NCBI GenBank assembly: GCA_028023455.1
Contig: JAQFVV010006503.1
Coordinates: 784,404-848,403, forward strand
Source of the DNA: Epiperipatus broadwayi
Taxonomy: Eukaryota > Onychophora > Udeonychophora > Euonychophora > Peripatidae
Direction: 5' to 3'
DNA: 64,000 nucleotides
The notes under the pieces were generated by a model. The model searched no databases and was not told where the DNA came from. It saw nothing but the letters and a program-made list of their open reading frames with translations. The position numbers and the translations under genes were made by a program. This document shows, in pieces, positions 58,785-64,000 of the stretch; within the stretch, counting starts at the first letter, position 1, and the number at the start of each line of letters is the position of its first letter.

Positions 58785-59010
58785 ATATGGCTGCAGAAAG
58801 GAATTTGCAATTAACTGAAAGAAGATCTTTGATTCATCTTGGCAGCTTTAAAGGAACCAAGCTGGGAAAATTCCTAATGTCCACTCTATATTGCAGCTGT
58901 TATTACAATGTGATTATTCATATAGTATATGAACATGAATGGGCTGCTGATCAACATGCATTATCCATCATCAGAGCAACAAGCACCATTATAGAATGTT
59001 TTGAGGATTA
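58785..59010 (-). mobile_element. second copy of the RTE element's 5' region
   Basis: AAAGGAACCAAGCTGGGAAA, TTCCTAAT, CACTC, TTGCAGCTGTTATTACAATG, TGATTATTCATATAGTATAT and GAACATGAATGGGCTGCT match 57,850-57,960 in order and orientation, with a small deletion. The flanks differ. No RT or endonuclease text follows it. A 74-codon plus frame here is a shadow. It is either an internally deleted copy or part of a duplicated 5' end. Confidence 0.7.
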
Positions 59011-60198
59011 ACCATCAGCACAGAAACAAATATAAAGAATATAATAAAATTGCAAGAGATCATTCAATGGATTTAACCACTAGCACAGAATAGTGCTCTA
59101 CAACATTATAATGTAATGCAGATATTCATGCTCCAAGTAAAAGAGACATAAAATTACCCACATCTATAAAATTGCTAAATTAGGAGATTCGACTAGTTTT
59201 ATAAAAATCTATTAATGAAATAAGTACTTTAGTGTGGGAAATAACTGAGATAATGGACAACTCAGCATAGAACATTGGCAGAATAATTATACACTGTAAA
59301 TATAATATGAGCATAGGCAAAAAACCCTGGAAAGACATACAAGACTAAGCCATATGGCGTTGGTGCACATTATATATTCATTAATAATCATTAAACCTTT
59401 ATGCAAGCACTGTTCCTTAAGAATTGATTTTCTTCAATCCCTATATCATATGTTCAATCCAATTAATTTACATTGATACATAATTATTTTAGGCGCAATA
59501 TAATAAATACCATGAGACTTCATACATGTATAACATAATATAATAATAGAAAACAAAGTAAAATACATACACATCCAAATAACTATGCTAAATTAAAATA
59601 CATAATATTTCAAACATATTGAAATATTCACCAATGAAGTCAGTAACACATTTTATTAAAACTTAATGTATAACATATAAATTAAATAGCTTTTCAATTA
59701 CTACATATAGAATTTTATGAGTTGATTGTATTCCTTTTCATTCACCTGTCATGAACATTTATAAATTAATTGTTTCACACATTGGCTCTCTGAATATGTG
59801 GGTTATTTATATATAAAAAAAGGACATGTATAAGACTGCAACATGTGAAAATATAACAACTCCATTTAATTAATCTCCTTATAAATGTTTGAAGCTGATC
59901 CTTTTCTTTTTTTTAATATGCGTCACACAAATTAGAGTATCCTTCCATGCTAACCAATTTTATTATTTATATTAGATTTTCCCTCAAACGTTAATAAACC
60001 TTCTTATTTCTATTTAGACATTACTCCAAAGGTAAAATATTTCATTACTTTCGATTTATTTAGTCAGTATCGAAGACTAGAAATGAATATTCAAGAAGAT
60101 AACTATCCCATGATTGCTAGGACAAGGATAAAATAACTCTCTGGTTAATTGTTATTTCCTTTCAACAATTATATTATTTTTTGACAATAAGATAATAA
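59011..60198. other. AT-rich DNA, nothing recognised
   Basis: About 1.2 kb without shared repeats or frames. Confidence 0.4.
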
Positions 60199-60420
60199 CT
60201 CACAAAGCAAGAATATTATCTTTAACATAAGTTCAAAGTGGAGTATAACTAAATCTTTACTGTTCCGATACTGGTATGGAAAACAGAAAAAGTCTTATTA
60301 TAGCTTTCTGCTCACATAGCAAGAATATTATTTCTAACATAAGTATAAAGTGGGATATAACTAAATCTTCACAGTTATGACACTGATATGCAAAACAGAA
60401 AAATTGTTATTATAGCAATT
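60199..60420 (+). repeat. two-copy tandem duplication, period 112 bp
   Basis: CTCACAAAGCAAGAATATTA at 60,199 and CTCACATAGCAAGAATATTA at 60,311. Each is followed by ACATAAGT.CAAAGTGG, TATAACTAAATCTT and AAAACAGAAAAA. Modest divergence between the copies. Confidence 0.85.
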
Positions 60421-60487
60421 CACTCCACACATATATGATAGTACTATATAAATTAAAATTATATGATAGAACATTATATCCTAAGTT

Positions 60488-61048
60488 AAACAAGGCAAAA
60501 CTCTCTCCATAAAGTAGTGCCATGGTGTGCCAATCAGAGTAATCAATGGATGTCAGAAGGCTTGTGCATAAAATACCTGTCTAATGCTGACTCATCCAAT
60601 ATCCCCAGACTAGTTTCTGGCTTGGGCCATCATTAGTGAGGAGCCTTGGATCTGAGAGCACTGCACCTAGATCTTAGGATCTAATGCAACCCTCAAGCAA
60701 CCACCTTTTATCTCCACTTAACTACAAAACTATGAGAATGAAATTGAAAACACAGTAGTATTTTCAATCTAAGCTCAATAGCTTATATAGTCATATGGGT
60801 CTGAACTCAATTCAGTACCCATACATTTTGGTGGCTTTGGCTCTTTAACAACCATAGCCACCACTATCCTATTAGACAGGATTGGTGTTAAACCACTAAA
60901 CATCACATGATCACTATGCACAAGCCTTCTGGCATCCATTGATTATTCTGATTGACACAGGGTGGCACTACTGTATGGAGAGAGTTTTGCCTTGTTTAAT
61001 AACAATTATGTGCTAGTATGAGATAGTGATCATGTGATGTTTAGTGGT
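60488..61048 (+). mobile_element. family B long copy with 14 bp target duplication
   Basis: 5' end AAACAAGGCAAAACTCTC. Body CAGAGTAATCAATGGATGTC, GACTAGTTTCTGGCTTGG, GTGAGGAGCCTTGGATCTGA, AGATCTTAGGATCTAATGCA. Interior TATATAGTCATATGGGTCTG and CCTATTAGACAGGATTGGTG. An inverted tail piece TAAACCACTAAACATCACAT. Then the right arm, and the tail ending GATCATGTGATGTTTAGTGG. Target duplication TTATATCCTAAGTT (60,474-60,487) and TTATATCCAAAGTT (61,049-61,062), one mismatch. Confidence 0.88.
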
Positions 61049-61394
61049 TTATATCCAAAGTTGATATAGTCTATAAACAATAAAGAATATGTCCAGGTTG
61101 GTTGAATTTAAAGACTGTTATTCCCATTGTTGCAGTTAATAATACCAGTTCATTTCAATTATAGACATTTTGGAAGATAATCAGCAGTTAGATTCTCAGT
61201 TTTCAGGCTCAAACAGACTTGTTTAAATTTAGCTACTCATATTGTTATTAGCCCATAGTAACATCCCAAATTTGAATCATAAGAAAATTTTAATTTAATT
61301 TCTTTCTTTCTTCTTAATTTTAAAGAGTAGCTTTCATATTTCTTACATGTTTAACAGCAGAAGTTCTTTTTGCATACTTATTGTCTCTATCCCA

Positions 61395-61560
61395 GTTAAT
61401 AAATAAAAATTCTCTCCATACCATAATGCCACCTAGTGCGAGTCCTAATAATCAATAGATATAAGACTGCATAAATTTCTATCTACTGCCTACTCATCCT
61501 ATATCCCAGACTAGTTTCTAGCTTGTGACTTTAACTAGTAAGGAAATACGATCATATGTA
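61395..61560 (+). mobile_element. family B fragment (5' half)
   Basis: ATTCTCTCCATACCATAATG CC, GAGTCCTAATAATCAATAGA, CTGCCTACTCATCCTATATC, AGACTAGTTTCTAGCTTGTG ACTTT, then unrelated sequence. The right arm and tail are missing. Confidence 0.75.
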
Positions 61561-63059
61561 TTTGCTGAACCACCAACTTAAATCGTATACTGGTAATTTT
61601 ATTGACAAAATATTCAGGGTACATATTTAAAATTAATTAATGAAGTCTTAATTAAAAAGTAGAATGTCAAATAAACTTCAATGCTGTATTCTTATTATTA
61701 AAACTGTCATTTGGTGTATGTTATTTTACTATAATATATTCCAGTTGAGAAATTTGCTAAAAATTACATAAGTTAAATTTTCATTAGATTAATTGATAAT
61801 AAATTAATAATTAATTAATTAAATGGATTTATTGCCAGGAATTTCGTAAAAAGTTCAAGTATCACAAATGTCATAACTAGAAATGATCTAAGAACCTCAT
61901 ATTCCACTGCTTGACATACTGCCACTGCACTTAACCATACTAGACATAGATAATATTTTCTTTTCACTAAACATTCATAAAAATATTAATTTTGTAAATA
62001 GTTGTACAATGTAATTTTTTTATTAAAAAAATGAATAAAAAGCTAGACTATATGTAAATATGTAATACTTTATTTCTATATTAATATGTGAATGTAAATA
62101 GTTATTTATTTTATTAGATTTAACTTCAGTCCCAATATAAGGCTTATTAAGTAAATACAATTATTATGTAATATTTGTAGAAACAGTATAGATCGGAAAG
62201 GTATTTTGATTTTAATTAATTTCAAGGTAAGTGATTCACTATTTTAGATGATATTTTTATTAGTATACAAAAATCAAGTATCTTTTCACCATCATTAAGC
62301 TCTAAACATGAGAAGACAATCAATCTGTGTAAATCACTTTCTTTTTCTAATTGAATAACTCTTGAAACTATTTGTTAACTCTTGAAACTATTTGTCTTAA
62401 AATCATCTTTTAAATTGATCTCTTTTCTTAAACTTTTATCTTCTATAATAAAATAGTAATAAATAGTTCCAATATCCACTTTGCTCTTAAGAAAAAAATA
62501 GTGTAGGAGAAAATATTAATCATTATCATTTTCAGCTACCAAATGGTATGGTGAGAGCTTTTAATAGATTTTCACTCATCTTTAGCTCTAATAATAGCTC
62601 TATATTCATTAATTATCCAATGTTGAATCACTATCTGACAACTGAGAAAAGAAGCTAAAAACAGTTTGGAACATGATGATATTTGTTAGTTCTGAACATT
62701 CAAGTTCAATGATAAGATTTTTTAGTTACATGAAGTTTTACCTTTCACAATATTTAATGACTTTTTTTTTATTATTAATTAATCTCTCATAATCGTGACC
62801 CATCTGGTTTATTGAATTGAGTTATCACTCACTCTTTTCAGTATTCTTTATTTTAAATGCTCATTAATCTAAATATGTTTTTATTTTTTTTGTCTCAAAG
62901 ACTCATCTCAGAAACTATAAATAATTTTTACTTCTTTAAAAATAATAACCCAAGTCTTTGCTTTATCATAAACATCACACCATATAACTATGTAAAATCT
63001 TTTTTTAATTCCAAATTTAAAGATGTATAATATAATTTTAATCTTTTATTTAAAGCCTT
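61561..63059. other. AT-rich DNA with one short tandem repeat
   Basis: No shared elements except AACTCTTGAAACTATTTGTT repeated at 62,357-62,376 and 62,377-62,396. Confidence 0.45.
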
Positions 63060-64000
63060 AAACTATAAAAAATTCTCCATAGAGTATTGACACCATCGAT
63101 GCAAGAATATTTGTGCCTTATGTCTTTAACTAGTGCCTACTCATCCAATATCTCCATACTGATTTCTAGCTTGAGACCCTCATCATTTGAGAAACTGTGA
63201 ATCTGAGGCCACTGTACCTACATCTTAGGATACAATGCATTTCTTCAGGCACCACATTTATCTACTTAGTTAACAATAAAACCACAGTGACTCATCAGTA
63301 AGGAGCCAACAACCACTGTTTACCTACACAGATTCAAGGCTTTTCATTAATGAAAATCATAAGCTAGAATTTGCTCTGTGGATTTTGGATGAATATCAAC
63401 TAAATAGGGATTTGATGCACACACATTTCTGCATACATTGATTGCTCTGACCTGCATTGGGTGGCATACCTGATGGAGAGTTTAACATCTGTGTAAACAG
63501 CTTGTGTAAGCATAAAGAATGGTGATCTTGTGATGTTTAGTGGTTTAATAACAATCCTGCCCAATAGGATTATGGTGTCTGTGGTTCTTAAAGAACCAAA
63601 GACACCAAAAAATATGGATGCTGAACTGAATTCAGATCTGTACAACTACACAAGCTAATAAGCTTGAATTATTGTGTTTTTATTTTGAACTCAAAACTTT
63701 GTAGTTAGCTAATAAAGTAAAAGGTGGCTTCTGAAGGTTGTATTAGATCCTAAGATGTAGGTGCAGTGCTCTCAGATCCAAGGCTCTTCACTGATGAAAG
63801 CCACCAGCTAGAAACTGATCTGAGTATATTGGATGTGTAAGCACTAGATAGAGATTTTATGCACATCATTTTGCATCCATTGATTACTAAGGTTTGCACT
63901 GTGTTGCATTACTATATAAATAAGTTTCTACTGTTTTAAAAGCTTCTGTGAACATATAAAATAGTGATCATGTGTTGTTTTAGTGATTTTATTCAAAAAT
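63060..64000 (+). mobile_element. family B dimeric copy, runs off the window
   Basis: One unit (63,060-63,546) ends with the tail GTGATCTTGTGATGTTTAGT GG. A second begins immediately with the junction block CAATCCTGCCCAATAGGATT, AAGAACCAAAGACACCA, and continues through AGATCCTAAGATGTAGGTGC, GATGAAAGCC, ATTTTATGCACATC to a second tail (GATCATGTGTTGTTTTAGTG, 63,966-63,985). An 81-codon minus frame at 63,400 is incidental. The right boundary may lie outside the window. Confidence 0.75.

Noticed and set aside
58787-59011. A 74-codon plus-strand frame as a small gene
   Set aside because: It is antisense to sequence shared with the 5' region of the RTE-type LINE.
63400-63645. An 81-codon minus-strand frame as a hypothetical protein
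   Set aside because: It lies wholly within a family B copy, and the equivalent frames in other copies are broken.

Overview
The window looks like intergenic or intronic DNA from an AT-rich metazoan, probably an invertebrate. Evidence: very low GC by eye, long (ATT)n and (AAC)n microsatellites, eukaryotic non-LTR retrotransposon remains, tRNA-derived SINEs with target-site duplications (TSDs), and no compact gene array. The species cannot be read from the sequence. There is no sign of bacterial, organellar or viral gene organisation. No complete host gene was found. The only non-repeat coding-like patch is on the minus strand at 13,565-13,917. It has higher GC, protein-like composition, one in-frame stop, splice-like flanks, and a product I do not recognise.

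Layout. 0-6 kb: decayed SINEs, a tRNA-Gly-like SINE with a perfect TSD (3,469-3,562), foldback elements, and copies of an abundant short hairpin element I call family B. 6.6-8.5 kb: a polypurine tract and two pairs of direct repeats. 8.9-9.3 kb: a 3' fragment of an RTE-type LINE. 10.9-13 kb: three foldback elements. 13.6-13.9 kb: the coding-like patch. 17.3-19.2 kb: a family B copy, a decayed coding-like stretch and a palindrome. 19.8-24.6 kb: two 2.2 kb direct repeats (family D). 25.6-25.9 kb: a SINE inserted into a family B copy. 26-32.5 kb: AT-rich DNA with one long (AAC)n array. 32.7-37.9 kb: LINE fragments in both orientations separated by (ATT)n arrays, including a triplicated LINE 3' end and a 2.3 kb frameshifted L1/Tx1-like reverse transcriptase. 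38.9-42.8 kb: family B copies, a 650 bp hairpin with 320 bp arms, a 1.17 kb nested hairpin and a 44 bp mini-copy of family B. 44.5-54.5 kb: three SINEs, several family B copies and further foldbacks. 55.0-58.1 kb: a nearly full-length dead RTE-type LINE with endonuclease and RT domains, minus strand. 58.8-64 kb: a second copy of that LINE's 5' region, a 112 bp tandem duplication and family B copies running off the end.

Main biological point. Family B has a hairpin body of very variable length (44 bp to about 900 bp in dimeric forms) followed by one constant non-palindromic 3' tail. Several copies have 9-15 bp TSDs. That is longer than usual for cut-and-paste MITEs and fits target-primed retroposition, so family B may be a SINE-like retroposon whose body is a self-complementary hairpin. 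The RTE-type LINE or the L1/Tx1-like LINE could have supplied the machinery, but I could not match the family B tail to either LINE's 3' end. Stretches over 300 bases that are not listed were read and show only unremarkable AT-rich sequence.
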